Source: Thermoplasmata archaeon (GTDB lineage: Archaea > Thermoplasmatota > Thermoplasmata > UBA184). From it: a stretch of 8,065 nt of DNA. Location: contig JASHYV010000152.1 of NCBI GenBank assembly GCA_030064695.1, forward strand, positions 1 through 8,065, written 5' to 3'. Under the pieces are notes generated by a model. It was given only the letters and a program-made list of their open reading frames with translations. It ran no database searches and was not told the origin of the DNA. The stretch's first letter is position 1. The number at the start of each line of letters is the position of its first letter. Below are positions 1 to 6,926 of the stretch, piece by piece. The translations under genes and the position numbers were made by a program.

Positions 1-383
1 GTGCCGCCCTTCGGGATCTCGCTGGCGACCGAGCGGGCCATCCGCTCCGCCGCCTCCGCGAACAGGGCGCTCACGTAGCCCTCGCCTTCCCGCGCGAGCA
101 GCTCGTCGACGACGGTGTCGAGGATGCGGTCGTACTGCTTCGGAAAGAGGTCCTGTCCCTGTCCCGTCAGCATGTACCGCTTTCGGGGACGTCCCACGCC
201 CTCCCGCCGGAACGACGGGACGACGAGGCCCCGCTCCTCCATCCGGTCGAGATGGCCGCGGGCCGCGCTCTCCTGGATGCCGAGCTTCTCGGCGAGGTCG
301 CGCGCCGTGCGGGGCGCCGAGGCGAGCTCCTCGAGGATCCGGCCCCGGGTCCCCTCGAGCGCGCCGCCGTCCGTCGCCGTCAT
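1..383 (-). CDS. sufR: SufR-like winged-helix transcriptional regulator, 3' end beyond window
   Basis: The minus strand is open from an ATG at 383 to the window edge (127 codons, no stop), so the C-terminus is missing. Residues 26-52 read as a helix-turn-helix (TARDLAEKLGIQESAARGHL, then DRMEERGLV). A wing follows with GRPRKRYMLTGQGQDLFPKQ and then YD at residues 64-85. The combination of a GRP-type wing, a Y-x-LT-x-x-G strand and LFPxxYD is typical of SufR, the Fe-S-sensing repressor of suf operons in cyanobacteria and actinobacteria. The cluster-binding cysteines of SufR lie in the C-terminal half, which is outside the window, so cluster sensing cannot be checked. A purine-rich GGAAGG precedes the ATG by a few bases, suggesting a leadered message, unlike sufC and sufD. 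Its divergent position to sufC supports local autoregulation and suf control. The family call is fairly sure; the regulated target is inferred from context. Confidence 0.8.
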   Translation of the reverse strand, partial: MTATDGGALEGTRGRILEELASAPRTARDLAEKLGIQESAARGHLDRMEERGLVVPSFRREGVGRPRKRYMLTGQGQDLFPKQYDRILDTVVDELLAREGEGYVSALFAEAAERMARSVASEIPKGG

Positions 384-426
384 TCGCCCTTCCGACCCTC
401 CGCAGCCCGCTCCCGGAGCTCGCGGA

Positions 427-454
427 ATTTACACACCACGCCATGCTTAAATAA
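427..454. promoter_or_regulatory. sufR/sufC divergent promoter with candidate SufR operator
   Basis: A TATA box CTTAAATAA (446-454) is centred 27 nt before the sufC ATG at 477, the spacing expected for a leaderless archaeal transcript. Read on the other strand the same element is TTATTTAAG and could serve sufR with a leader of about 40 nt. Directly upstream lies ATTTACACAC (427-436), identical to a 10-mer in the sufD promoter at 6901-6910, about 20 nt from the TATA box in both. The matching right arm is degenerate here. Promoter function is well supported by position; operator identity is inference. Confidence 0.7.
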
Positions 455-476
455 CGGTATCGGCTCGTATCGGTCG

Positions 477-1265
477 ATGACCTCGGAGAAGGCCGGGCCG
501 GCCCACACGCTCGTCGTCGAGAACCTCCACGCCGAGGTGGCGGGCAAGGAGATCTTGAAGGGCGTCACCCTCACGCTGCACAGCGGAGAGCTGACGGCGC
601 TCATGGGACCCAACGGCTCCGGGAAGAGCACGCTTGCCTATGCCCTTATGGGGCACCCCAAGTACAAGGTGACGCAGGGCTCCGCCACCCTCGACGGCAA
701 GGATCTCCTCAAGATGACCGTCGACCAGCGGTCCCGAGCGGGCCTCTTCCTGGGCTTCCAGTACCCGCAGGAGGTCTCCGGCCTCTCGCTGTCGAAGTTC
801 CTCTGGACCGCCTACATGCAGCGGCATACCGCCGAGACGGCGAACACGAAGCAGTACGACACCGATCTCAAGGCCCACCTGGGGTACCTCGAGATGGACG
901 AGGCGCTGCTGAAGCGCTCGCTCAACGAGGGGTTCTCCGGCGGGGAGAAGAAGCGCGTCGAGGTGCTGCAGATGGCGACGCTGGACCCGACCTTCTCGAT
1001 CCTGGACGAGCCGGACTCCGGCCTCGACATCGACGCCGTGCGAGCGGTCGGCGAGGCGGTGGCGAAGATCCACCAGGAGCGAGGCGGCGGGGCCGGCTTC
1101 CTCGTGATCACGCACTACCAACGGATCCTGAAGTACCTGCGGCCCGACCGCGTGCACGTGATGGTCGACGGCGTCATCGCCCTCTCCGGTGGGCGCGAGC
1201 TCGCGGAGGAGCTGGAAGCGAAGGGGTACGACTTCGTGAAGGTCGGAGTCCCCGGGGCCGCCTAA
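477..1265 (+). CDS. sufC: SufC, Fe-S assembly ABC ATPase
   Basis: This is the cytosolic ABC-type ATPase that binds SufB and SufD and drives conformational change of the SufBCD scaffold during Fe-S cluster building. The 262-residue protein has a Walker A GPNGSGKST (residues 44-52), a Q-loop in GFQYPQEVSG, a signature beginning at S154 (SGGEKKR), a Walker B ending in D177-E178 (ILDEPDSGLD) and the switch His at about 213 (VITHYQ). The SGGEKKR signature and LDEPDSGLD are characteristic of SufC rather than of transport ATPases, and there is no membrane segment. The ATG at 477 was chosen because the TATA box lies 27 nt upstream. The reading frame stays open to 252, but that extension runs through the promoter and has no SufC similarity. 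sufS follows after 31 nt without a visible promoter, so the two are probably cotranscribed. Confidence 0.97.
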   Translation: MTSEKAGPAHTLVVENLHAEVAGKEILKGVTLTLHSGELTALMGPNGSGKSTLAYALMGHPKYKVTQGSATLDGKDLLKMTVDQRSRAGLFLGFQYPQEVSGLSLSKFLWTAYMQRHTAETANTKQYDTDLKAHLGYLEMDEALLKRSLNEGFSGGEKKRVEVLQMATLDPTFSILDEPDSGLDIDAVRAVGEAVAKIHQERGGGAGFLVITHYQRILKYLRPDRVHVMVDGVIALSGGRELAEELEAKGYDFVKVGVPGAA

Positions 1266-1296
1266 CGCGGCCCTCGCGTTCCCGCCGAGGACCCCG

Positions 1297-2532
1297 ATGG
1301 ACGTCGAGCGGGTCCGGCACGACTTCCCGATCCTCGAGCGCCCGTTCGACGGCAAACCCCTGGTCTACCTCGATTCCGCGGCGACCTCGCAGAAACCCAA
1401 CTCGGTCATCGACGCGGAGTCCGCGTACTACCGGGAAGAGAATGCGAACGTCCACCGGGGCGTCTACGGGTTGAGCGTCGCCGCCACCGAGGCGTACGAA
1501 GGCGCCCGGGAACGTGTCGCGCACTTCATTGGTGCGAAGTCCCCGGACGAGGTCGTCTTCGTGCGGGGCACCACCGAAGGGCTCAATCTCGTCGCCACGA
1601 GCCTCGCGCGGGGGACGCTCGAGCGCGGCGACCGGGTCGTGGCGACCGTGATGGAGCACCACTCGAACATCGTCCCCTGGCACTTCCTGCGCGAGGACCC
1701 GGGCGTCGAGCTCGAGTTCGTGGGTATCGACGACGAGGGCCGGCTCCGGCTCGACGACCTCGACCGGTGGTTGGACCGGAGGACCAAGGTGGTCACGGTC
1801 TCGCACGTCTCGAACGTACTGGGTACCGTGAACCCGATCCGAGAGATCGCCGAGCGCGCGCACGCGGCCGGCGCGCTGGTAGTGGTCGACTCGGCCCAGG
1901 CCGCCCCGCACCTCCCGCTCGACGTCGGGCAGCTCGGGGCCGACTTTGTCGCCTTCTCCGGGCACAAGGTCCTCGGACCGATGGGTATCGGGGTCCTCTG
2001 GGGTCGCACGGAGCTCCTGCAGTCGATGCCGCCCTGCATGGGCGGCGGCGAAATGATCCGGGAGGTCCACACCGACCGGGTCACCTATCGAGATGCGCCC
2101 GCCAAGTTCGAGGCGGGGACGCCGAACGTGGGCGGAGCGGTCGGGCTCGCGGCCGCGCTCGACTATCTGCATCGGGTCGGCTGGGAGGGGATCCAGGACC
2201 ACGATCGGGCGCTCCAACAGAAGATGATCCGGAGCGCGAAGGAGCGCCTGCCGGACCGGCTGCGCTACTTCGGCCCGCCCGCCGCCGCGGACCGGGAGGC
2301 GGTCTTTTCCTTCGCACTGGACGGAGTCCACCCGCACGACGTCGCGAGCCTGCTGGACGCGGAGGGGATCTGTGTCCGCGCCGGTCACCATTGCGCGCAG
2401 CCGCTGATGGACCGGCTCCAGGTTCCGGCCCTCACACGGGCGAGCCCGTACCTCTACAACACCGAGGCCGAAGTGGACCGGCTGTTCGACGGCCTCGAGA
2501 AGATCTCCCGCCACTTCCACGCCGCCGCCTGA
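1297..2532 (+). CDS. sufS: SufS, group II cysteine desulfurase
   Basis: A PLP enzyme converting L-cysteine to alanine and a persulfide that feeds Fe-S assembly. At 411 residues it is the usual length. PLP-site features are EHHSN (His121-His122), VDSAQAAPH and the Schiff-base lysine K224 in FSGHK. The catalytic Cys366 sits in RAGHHCAQPL. His347 in VHPHD, 19 residues before the catalytic cysteine, matches by motif and spacing Bacillus subtilis His342, known to swap into the zinc site of SufU; E. coli SufS, which uses SufE, lacks it as I recall. This agrees with the SufU-like gene at 7046 and the absence of a SufE gene here. The ATG at 1297 is preceded by GAGG at a suitable distance. It is the second gene of a sufC-sufS unit, and its stop is followed by a separate promoter for sufB. 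Confidence 0.97.
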   Translation: MDVERVRHDFPILERPFDGKPLVYLDSAATSQKPNSVIDAESAYYREENANVHRGVYGLSVAATEAYEGARERVAHFIGAKSPDEVVFVRGTTEGLNLVATSLARGTLERGDRVVATVMEHHSNIVPWHFLREDPGVELEFVGIDDEGRLRLDDLDRWLDRRTKVVTVSHVSNVLGTVNPIREIAERAHAAGALVVVDSAQAAPHLPLDVGQLGADFVAFSGHKVLGPMGIGVLWGRTELLQSMPPCMGGGEMIREVHTDRVTYRDAPAKFEAGTPNVGGAVGLAAALDYLHRVGWEGIQDHDRALQQKMIRSAKERLPDRLRYFGPPAAADREAVFSFALDGVHPHDVASLLDAEGICVRAGHHCAQPLMDRLQVPALTRASPYLYNTEAEVDRLFDGLEKISRHFHAAA

Positions 2533-2627
2533 GGCGTGCGGTGGTGTGTCGCGCCGAGGCCGACATAAGCCTGCTCAGAGGTCGATTCGCTGAGGGTGGC
2601 GGTTTGTCGCTCCTCACACGACCTCCC

Positions 2628-2649
2628 ATTTAAATACACTCAGGTGATG
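2628..2649 (+). promoter_or_regulatory. sufB promoter TATA box with degenerate operator-like site
   Basis: The 135-nt gap between sufS and sufB contains a strong TATA box, ATTTAAATA (2628-2636), in otherwise GC-rich DNA. A start site about 25 nt downstream would fall near 2657-2660. This means sufB has its own promoter even though it follows sufS on the same strand. Immediately after the box, ACACT-N4-TGATG (2636-2649) resembles ACACT-N4-TGTGT in the sufD promoter (6907-6920). The promoter call is good; the operator resemblance is weak. Confidence 0.65.
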
Positions 2650-2667
2650 GAATTCGACGAGGGTGCT

Positions 2668-5145
2668 ATGGCGCAGGCCGGGGAGATCACCCCACTCGAC
2701 TACACTCGCTACGACTTCAAGAATCCCGAGACCTACCGGCTCCGGATTCCGAAGGGCCTCTCGCGCGACGTCGTCGAGCAGATCTCGAAGTTCAAGGAAG
2801 AGCCGCCCTGGATGCTGGAGTACCGGCTCCGGGCCTACGAGCACTTCGTCGAGCGCCCGATGCCGGACTGGGGCCCGAGCCTCTCCGACATCGACTTCGA
2901 CTCCTACACCTACTACGCGAACCCGCTGCTCGAAGGCGAGACGAAGCGGAAGTGGGAGGACCTCCCCGCGGACATCAAGAACACCTTCGAGAAGCTCGGC
3001 ATTCCGAAGGCCGAGCGGGAGTACTTCGGCGGCGTCGGAGCGCAGTACGACAGCGGCACGGTCTACCACAAGATCCGTGAGGACCTCGCGGCGAAGGGCG
3101 TCATCTTCACGGACACGGACACTGCGGTCAAGGAGCACCCGGACATCGTCCGAAAGTACTTCGGCAAGGTCGTACCGTACAACGACAACAAGTTCTCGGC
3201 GTTGAACAGCGCTGTCTGGTCAGGCGGCAGCTTCGTGTACGTTCCTCCCGGCGTGGACGCCGGCATACCGCTGCAGGCCTACTTCCGCATCAACGCCAAG
3301 AACGTGGGCCAGTTCGAGCGCACGCTCATCGTCGCCGATCGCGGCGCGAAGGTCCATTACATAGAGGGTTGCGTCCCCCTAGGCGGAGAGGTTCTCGTCG
3401 GGGACCGGCTGACGCCGATCGAAGCGATCGAGACGGGGCAATCCGTCCTCAACAGCGACGGGATCGAAACCACCGTCGAGAAGACGATGGTGCGGCCGTT
3501 CGACGGGGAGTTGATCCAGATCACCCCGGTGTCCGTCGGGAACGCCTTCCAGCTCACGCCCGAGCACCCCGTGCTGGTGGTGCCCCGGCGCAAGGTCCAG
3601 GTCAGCGAGCGCCGAACCCGTCCGCACACCGATGTGAACGTGGAGAAGCTGCTCCAGGCGACTCCGGAGTTCATCCCCGCGGGCGATCTCCGGGTGGGGG
3701 ACTTCGTCCACTATCCGATCAACCAGACGGTCCGCGACGATCCGGCGCTTTCGGAGCCGGCGATGGTCGTGCTCGGGTACTACCTCTCGGAGGGCTGCGC
3801 CCAGATCATCAATGGCTGCAAGGCGCTCACCTTCACCTTCCACATCGAGGAGAAGGAGTTCGTCCGGGAGCTGTCCGGGGCCATCCAGGCGCTGACGGGC
3901 AAGACCCCTTGGGTCAACGAACAGCCTCAGAAGCACGCCGTGGTCGTGGGAGTTTACTCCAACGACCTGCACGACTTCTGCGTCCAGCACGCCGGAAAGT
4001 ACGCGGAGCACAAGGCGCTCAGCAAGGCGGTGATGGAGCTCCCGCCGGAGAAGCAGCGGACGCTCCTCCGCACGTACTACAACGGGGACGGCAACGTGTA
4101 CGAGCGGTACGGCACCGTCCACCGCGTGATGACGATCTCCCGACAGGTGGCGTTCCAGGTCCAGGAACTCCAGGCGCGTCAGGGAGTCTACGCGACCATC
4201 AACATCCGCGAGCCGTTCGACGAGACGATGCCGGACGGCCGTCAGATCTCGCACCGCCGGATGTACATCGTCTACCATCAGGTGGGGAAGCGGGCGCAGG
4301 CAGTGCACCGCTCCGGCAACGCGTTCCTGGTCCCGATTCGGGGCATCGCCCGGTCCCCGTACCACGGAAGCGTCTACAACTTCCACGTCGCCGGGGGCAA
4401 CAACACCTACCTCGTGAAGGGGTTCAGCGTGCACAACTGCACCGCCCCGGTGTACTCCACCGACTCGCTGCACGCGGCGGTCGTCGAGGTCGTGGCCGAA
4501 CCGCACGCCAAGATCCGGTACACCACCGTCCAGAACTGGTCCAAGAACGTCTACAACCTCGTGACGAAGCGCGCCGTCGCTCAGGAGAACGCGCTCGTCG
4601 AGTGGGTCGACGGGAACATGGGCTCGAAGATCACGATGAAGTACCCGTCGGTCTACCTCAAGGGCCGCGGCGCGCGCGCGGACATTCTATCGGTCGCGTT
4701 CGCGAGCGAAGGGCAGATCATCGACTCCGGCGCAAAGGCCGTGCACTCGGCTCCCGACACGTCGAGCAAGATCATCGCGAAGTCCATTGCCATTCGCGGC
4801 GGCCAGACGAGCTACCGTGGACTCCTGCATGTCGCCCCCGGGGCCACGGGGGTGAAGGCCGCGGTCCGATGCGACGCGCTGCTCCCGGACGCGACCGGGC
4901 GTTCCGACACATACCCGTACAACGAGATCCACGAGGAGGACGCGACGATCACCCACGAGGCGGTCGTCGGGAAGATCGGTGAGGAGCAGATCTTCTACCT
5001 CATGAGCCGTGGACTCAATGAGTCCGACGCGATCCACCTCATCCTGATGGGTTTCCTCGCTGAGTTCGCGAAGGAGCTCCCGGTCGACTATGCGATCGAG
5101 CTGAACCGGTTGATCCAGCTCGAGATGACCGGCGCGGTCGGCTGA
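2668..5145 (+). CDS. sufB: SufB scaffold precursor interrupted by an intein
   Basis: The precursor is 825 residues: a 234-residue N-extein (2668-3369), a 356-residue intein and a 235-residue C-extein (4438-5142). The spliced product is 469 residues, normal for SufB. SufB is the beta-helix subunit of SufBCD on which the nascent Fe-S cluster is built. Landmarks in the mature protein are the N-terminal DYTRYDF and GTVYHKIREDL regions, VPPGV, then YIEG-CTAPVYS across the splice junction (Cys235). Cys379 in VRCDALLPD and His407-Glu408 in ITHEAVVGKIGE match E. coli Cys405, His433 and Glu434 by motif and spacing. The junction cysteine corresponds to E. coli Cys254, as I recall the numbering. I chose the ATG at 2668, preceded by GAGGGTG, because the in-frame ATG at 2647 lies only about 14 nt after the TATA box centre and would probably be untranscribed. 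No splicing residue is obviously lost. The gene converges on the minus-strand sufD pair. Confidence 0.95.
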   Translation: MAQAGEITPLDYTRYDFKNPETYRLRIPKGLSRDVVEQISKFKEEPPWMLEYRLRAYEHFVERPMPDWGPSLSDIDFDSYTYYANPLLEGETKRKWEDLPADIKNTFEKLGIPKAEREYFGGVGAQYDSGTVYHKIREDLAAKGVIFTDTDTAVKEHPDIVRKYFGKVVPYNDNKFSALNSAVWSGGSFVYVPPGVDAGIPLQAYFRINAKNVGQFERTLIVADRGAKVHYIEGCVPLGGEVLVGDRLTPIEAIETGQSVLNSDGIETTVEKTMVRPFDGELIQITPVSVGNAFQLTPEHPVLVVPRRKVQVSERRTRPHTDVNVEKLLQATPEFIPAGDLRVGDFVHYPINQTVRDDPALSEPAMVVLGYYLSEGCAQIINGCKALTFTFHIEEKEFVRELSGAIQALTGKTPWVNEQPQKHAVVVGVYSNDLHDFCVQHAGKYAEHKALSKAVMELPPEKQRTLLRTYYNGDGNVYERYGTVHRVMTISRQVAFQVQELQARQGVYATINIREPFDETMPDGRQISHRRMYIVYHQVGKRAQAVHRSGNAFLVPIRGIARSPYHGSVYNFHVAGGNNTYLVKGFSVHNCTAPVYSTDSLHAAVVEVVAEPHAKIRYTTVQNWSKNVYNLVTKRAVAQENALVEWVDGNMGSKITMKYPSVYLKGRGARADILSVAFASEGQIIDSGAKAVHSAPDTSSKIIAKSIAIRGGQTSYRGLLHVAPGATGVKAAVRCDALLPDATGRSDTYPYNEIHEEDATITHEAVVGKIGEEQIFYLMSRGLNESDAIHLILMGFLAEFAKELPVDYAIELNRLIQLEMTGAVG
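3370..4437 (+). mobile_element. In-frame intein with LAGLIDADG homing endonuclease motifs, within SufB
   Basis: A 356-residue protein-splicing element. It starts with Cys1 (CVPLGGEVLVGD) and has block B with Thr63 and His66 (LTPEHPVLVV). It ends in block F/G: VYNFHVAGGNNTYLVKGF, then His355-Asn356, followed by Cys+1 of the host. This is the full residue set of a class 1 intein. Between the splicing halves lie two dodecapeptide motifs: LGYYLSEG at residues 135-142 (acidic residue Glu in place of the usual Asp) and LLRTYYNGDG at about 232-241, with Asp240. So a DOD endonuclease domain is present and may be active. Removal joins YIEG to CTAPVYS, restoring the highly conserved SufB EGC motif. SufB inteins are known in mycobacteria, at this EGC site in M. 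tuberculosis as I recall. No frameshift or stop interrupts the element, and its base composition is like that of the host gene. Confidence 0.95.
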
Positions 5146-5158
5146 GGCGCGTCGCGCC
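5146..5158. terminator. Short GC hairpin between convergent sufB and the minus-strand gene
   Basis: GGCGC (5146-5150), loop GTC and GCGCC (5154-5158) form a perfect 5-bp stem exactly between the sufB stop codon and the stop of the opposing gene, which share only 12 intervening bases. It lacks a T-rich run on either strand, so it is not a typical intrinsic terminator of bacteria or archaea. Such palindromes also arise by chance at this GC content. Confidence 0.25.
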
Positions 5159-5481
5159 TACGTCGTGGGCGCCGACCGGCGCCGCGGGACCCGAGGCAAG
5201 TCGGTGTGGCACTTCATCAGGTCGACCGCCGCGAGCGTGGCGGCGTAGGCGAGGTTGATCTCCGCCGCCAGCCGCTCCGCATCGGGGGGAGCCTCTCCCG
5301 ATAGGGCGCCCCGGGCCGCGCGGATCAGATCCCGAGCGCGTTCCAGTCCCGCGGGGTCCACCACCTTCCCCCGAGGCGAGTCGAGGTCTTCCGCGACCTC
5401 CCGGAGACCCTCGACCATCGTCGCCCGAAGGGTGACCAGCGAGGCGGTCGGATACTGGTGCGGGTTCAGGATCAGGGACAT
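5158..5481 (-). CDS. Uncharacterised 107-residue protein encoded downstream of sufD
   Basis: I do not recognise this protein. It begins MSLILNPHQYPTASLVTLRA and appears mostly helical, with two longer amphipathic stretches (roughly residues 15-32 and 45-60) and an Ala/Leu-rich helix around residues 66-90 ending in DLMKCHTDLP. This contains its only Cys, next to a His. There is no signal peptide, no clear membrane segment and no CxxC motif. The C-terminus is short and basic (VPRRRS). The ATG at 5481 lies 21 nt after the sufD stop on the same strand with no TATA box between, so it is probably the second gene of a sufD transcript. The stop lies 12 nt from the stop of convergent sufB. Reality as a gene is supported by tight operon placement and by filling the gap between sufD and sufB. 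A role in Suf assembly is guilt by association only. Confidence 0.65.
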   Translation of the reverse strand: MSLILNPHQYPTASLVTLRATMVEGLREVAEDLDSPRGKVVDPAGLERARDLIRAARGALSGEAPPDAERLAAEINLAYAATLAAVDLMKCHTDLPRVPRRRSAPTT

Positions 5482-5502
5482 CGACGCAGGGACCGCTCCG
5501 GC

Positions 5503-6897
5503 TCAGCGGAGCTTCGAGTCGAATCTCCACTCGGGCGCGGCTTCGGTGCCGGAAACCTCGAGCGCTGGGAGCGTCGGGAAGGCTTCCGCCCGCCAAGCGA
5601 GGTCCTTCCCGTCCCACCGGCGCGCGAGGCTGGGGTAGAGGATGTCCCGGATGCCCGAGATGGGCGCGCGATCGTGGACGTACGAGAGGAACCCCTCCCC
5701 GATCGCGCGAACCGCCTCCGCCTCGTCCATCCCGCGCGACTCGAGGTAGAAGACCTTCTCCGGGTCGACCGGGGCCACCGAGCTCGAGTGCGTCGCCTTC
5801 ACGTCGCGGCAGAGGATCTCGAGAATCGGGATCGAGTCGGACCGCGCGCCCTTCGACAGCAACATCGCATGCTCCGAGACGAACGCGATCGTCTTGTTCG
5901 CGTTCGGCTCGATCCGTACGAGCCCCCGGCTCATGCCCCGAGCCTGGTCGCGGAACACCCCGCGGGTCACTGACTGGCTGTGGGTGTCGGTGGCCGCATG
6001 GGTAAAATCGACGGAGCTGTCGTAGGATTGCTCCTTCTCGCCGAAGAACGTCTGCAGGTCGTCGACCGCGGAGCCGTTGCCCTCGAAGGTCGTGTGATTG
6101 CGCATCTTCGTGCGGAACCCGCCGAGTCCGTTCCAGATCCAGGCGAGTCGCGCTTGGCTCGCGGTCCGTGCGGAGCGCCGGTAGATCGAGACCGCGCGCA
6201 GGTCGGGCGCATGGACCGTGAGCACGACGCCCTTCGCGTTGTCCCCCAGCTCGAGGTCGTTCGAGGACGCATAGACCCGCTGCCCGTCGGGCACCGCGCT
6301 CGTGCTGAACACCTCCTCGGTGACGAGCAACTGGGCGTCGCGGCCCGCGCGGATCGACCGGCGCACCGACAGCGCCTCGTGGGGTCGGGAAAGTACGGTC
6401 AGGTCCTGCAGGCGGACGGGCTCACGGTAGCCGTCGGGCACCTCGAGACGGTACCCCCGATTGAGGAGCACGCCGGCGAGCGCCGACAGTTTGTCGGCCG
6501 GCTCTTCGAGCCCTCGGAGGAAAACGTCCCGGTGTTCGGCTCCGTCGTTCCACAGCTGCTCGAGGGTCCGGACCCGGACCCCCGCGTCGCGGAGCGTCCC
6601 CGGGATCTCGACCGAGGTACCGCTCGCGTCGTGGACGATCCGCACTGCGCCCTCGATCGCAGGGGGCCTTGCCACCGGAGTGCCCTGCGCTCTCGGGTCG
6701 AGCCCGGCAAGATCGACGTTGGAGAAGTAGCCGTAGCCGCGGTAGAGCGGGTTCGGTTCGAGCGGCAGGCGGAGGAAGCGGTCGTAGTCGTCGCGCCGGC
6801 TCCGCGTGAACCCCTCGGGATCATGGAGGTCGCGGGAGAGCGCGTCCACGTCCGCGGCCGAGATCCAGGTGTCGTACCGGGGCACCGAGGCGGCCAT
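5503..6897 (-). CDS. sufD: SufD, Fe-S assembly scaffold subunit
   Basis: SufD pairs with SufB and two SufC subunits in the SufBC2D scaffold and is needed mainly for iron acquisition and cluster formation. The 464-residue protein has the family's variable helical N-terminus, including PLYRGYGYFSNVD. A beta-helix core follows, with FEGNGSAVDDLQTFFGE and THAATDTHSQSVTRGVFRDQ. The C-terminal helical domain is CRDVKATHSSSVAPVDPEKV followed by FYLESRGMDEAEAVR. His370 in KATHSS aligns by motif with the functional His360 of E. coli SufD. The absence of the SufB EGC and RCD cysteines separates it from its paralogue. I start at the ATG at 6897 because a TATA box (6926-6920) lies about 26 nt before it; the frame is open to 6957, but that would translate through the promoter. 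Unusually, it is encoded opposite to sufB and sufC. Confidence 0.95.
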   Translation of the reverse strand: MAASVPRYDTWISAADVDALSRDLHDPEGFTRSRRDDYDRFLRLPLEPNPLYRGYGYFSNVDLAGLDPRAQGTPVARPPAIEGAVRIVHDASGTSVEIPGTLRDAGVRVRTLEQLWNDGAEHRDVFLRGLEEPADKLSALAGVLLNRGYRLEVPDGYREPVRLQDLTVLSRPHEALSVRRSIRAGRDAQLLVTEEVFSTSAVPDGQRVYASSNDLELGDNAKGVVLTVHAPDLRAVSIYRRSARTASQARLAWIWNGLGGFRTKMRNHTTFEGNGSAVDDLQTFFGEKEQSYDSSVDFTHAATDTHSQSVTRGVFRDQARGMSRGLVRIEPNANKTIAFVSEHAMLLSKGARSDSIPILEILCRDVKATHSSSVAPVDPEKVFYLESRGMDEAEAVRAIGEGFLSYVHDRAPISGIRDILYPSLARRWDGKDLAWRAEAFPTLPALEVSGTEAAPEWRFDSKLR

Positions 6898-6900
6898 CGG

Positions 6901-6926
6901 ATTTACACACTCGGATGTGTTTATAA
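6901..6926 (-). promoter_or_regulatory. sufD leaderless promoter overlapping an inverted-repeat operator candidate
   Basis: On the minus strand a TATA box TTATAAA (6926-6920) precedes the sufD ATG by about 26 nt. Between the box and the start, ACACA (6905-6909), N6 and TGTGT (6916-6920) form a perfect inverted repeat, with partial symmetry continuing outward. A protein bound there would cover the expected transcription start and abut the TATA box, a repressor geometry. The left arm with its flank, ATTTACACAC (6901-6910), recurs exactly before sufC. The pattern resembles the ACACT-N5-TGTGA operator I recall for M. tuberculosis SufR. Confidence 0.7.

Noticed and set aside
252..476. N-terminal extension of SufC by 75 residues
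   Set aside because: It reads antisense to the sufR coding sequence and through the sufC TATA box, with no SufC similarity. The family start matches the ATG at 477.
1174..2520. 448-codon open frame antisense to sufS
   Set aside because: Long antisense frames are common in high-GC DNA. Its composition (Arg, Val, Asp, Pro, Gly rich) mirrors the sufS codons, and no motif is recognisable.
3361..3381. Rare-looking codons ATA, GGT and CTA flanking the intein insertion point as a homing co-conversion scar
   Set aside because: ATA also occurs elsewhere in the sufB N-extein (near 3263), so the signal is too small to support without comparative data.
3369..4982. 537-codon open frame in another frame of sufB
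   Set aside because: An out-of-frame shadow of the intein and C-extein, very rich in Arg, Gly and Pro; the sufB frame explains the region completely.
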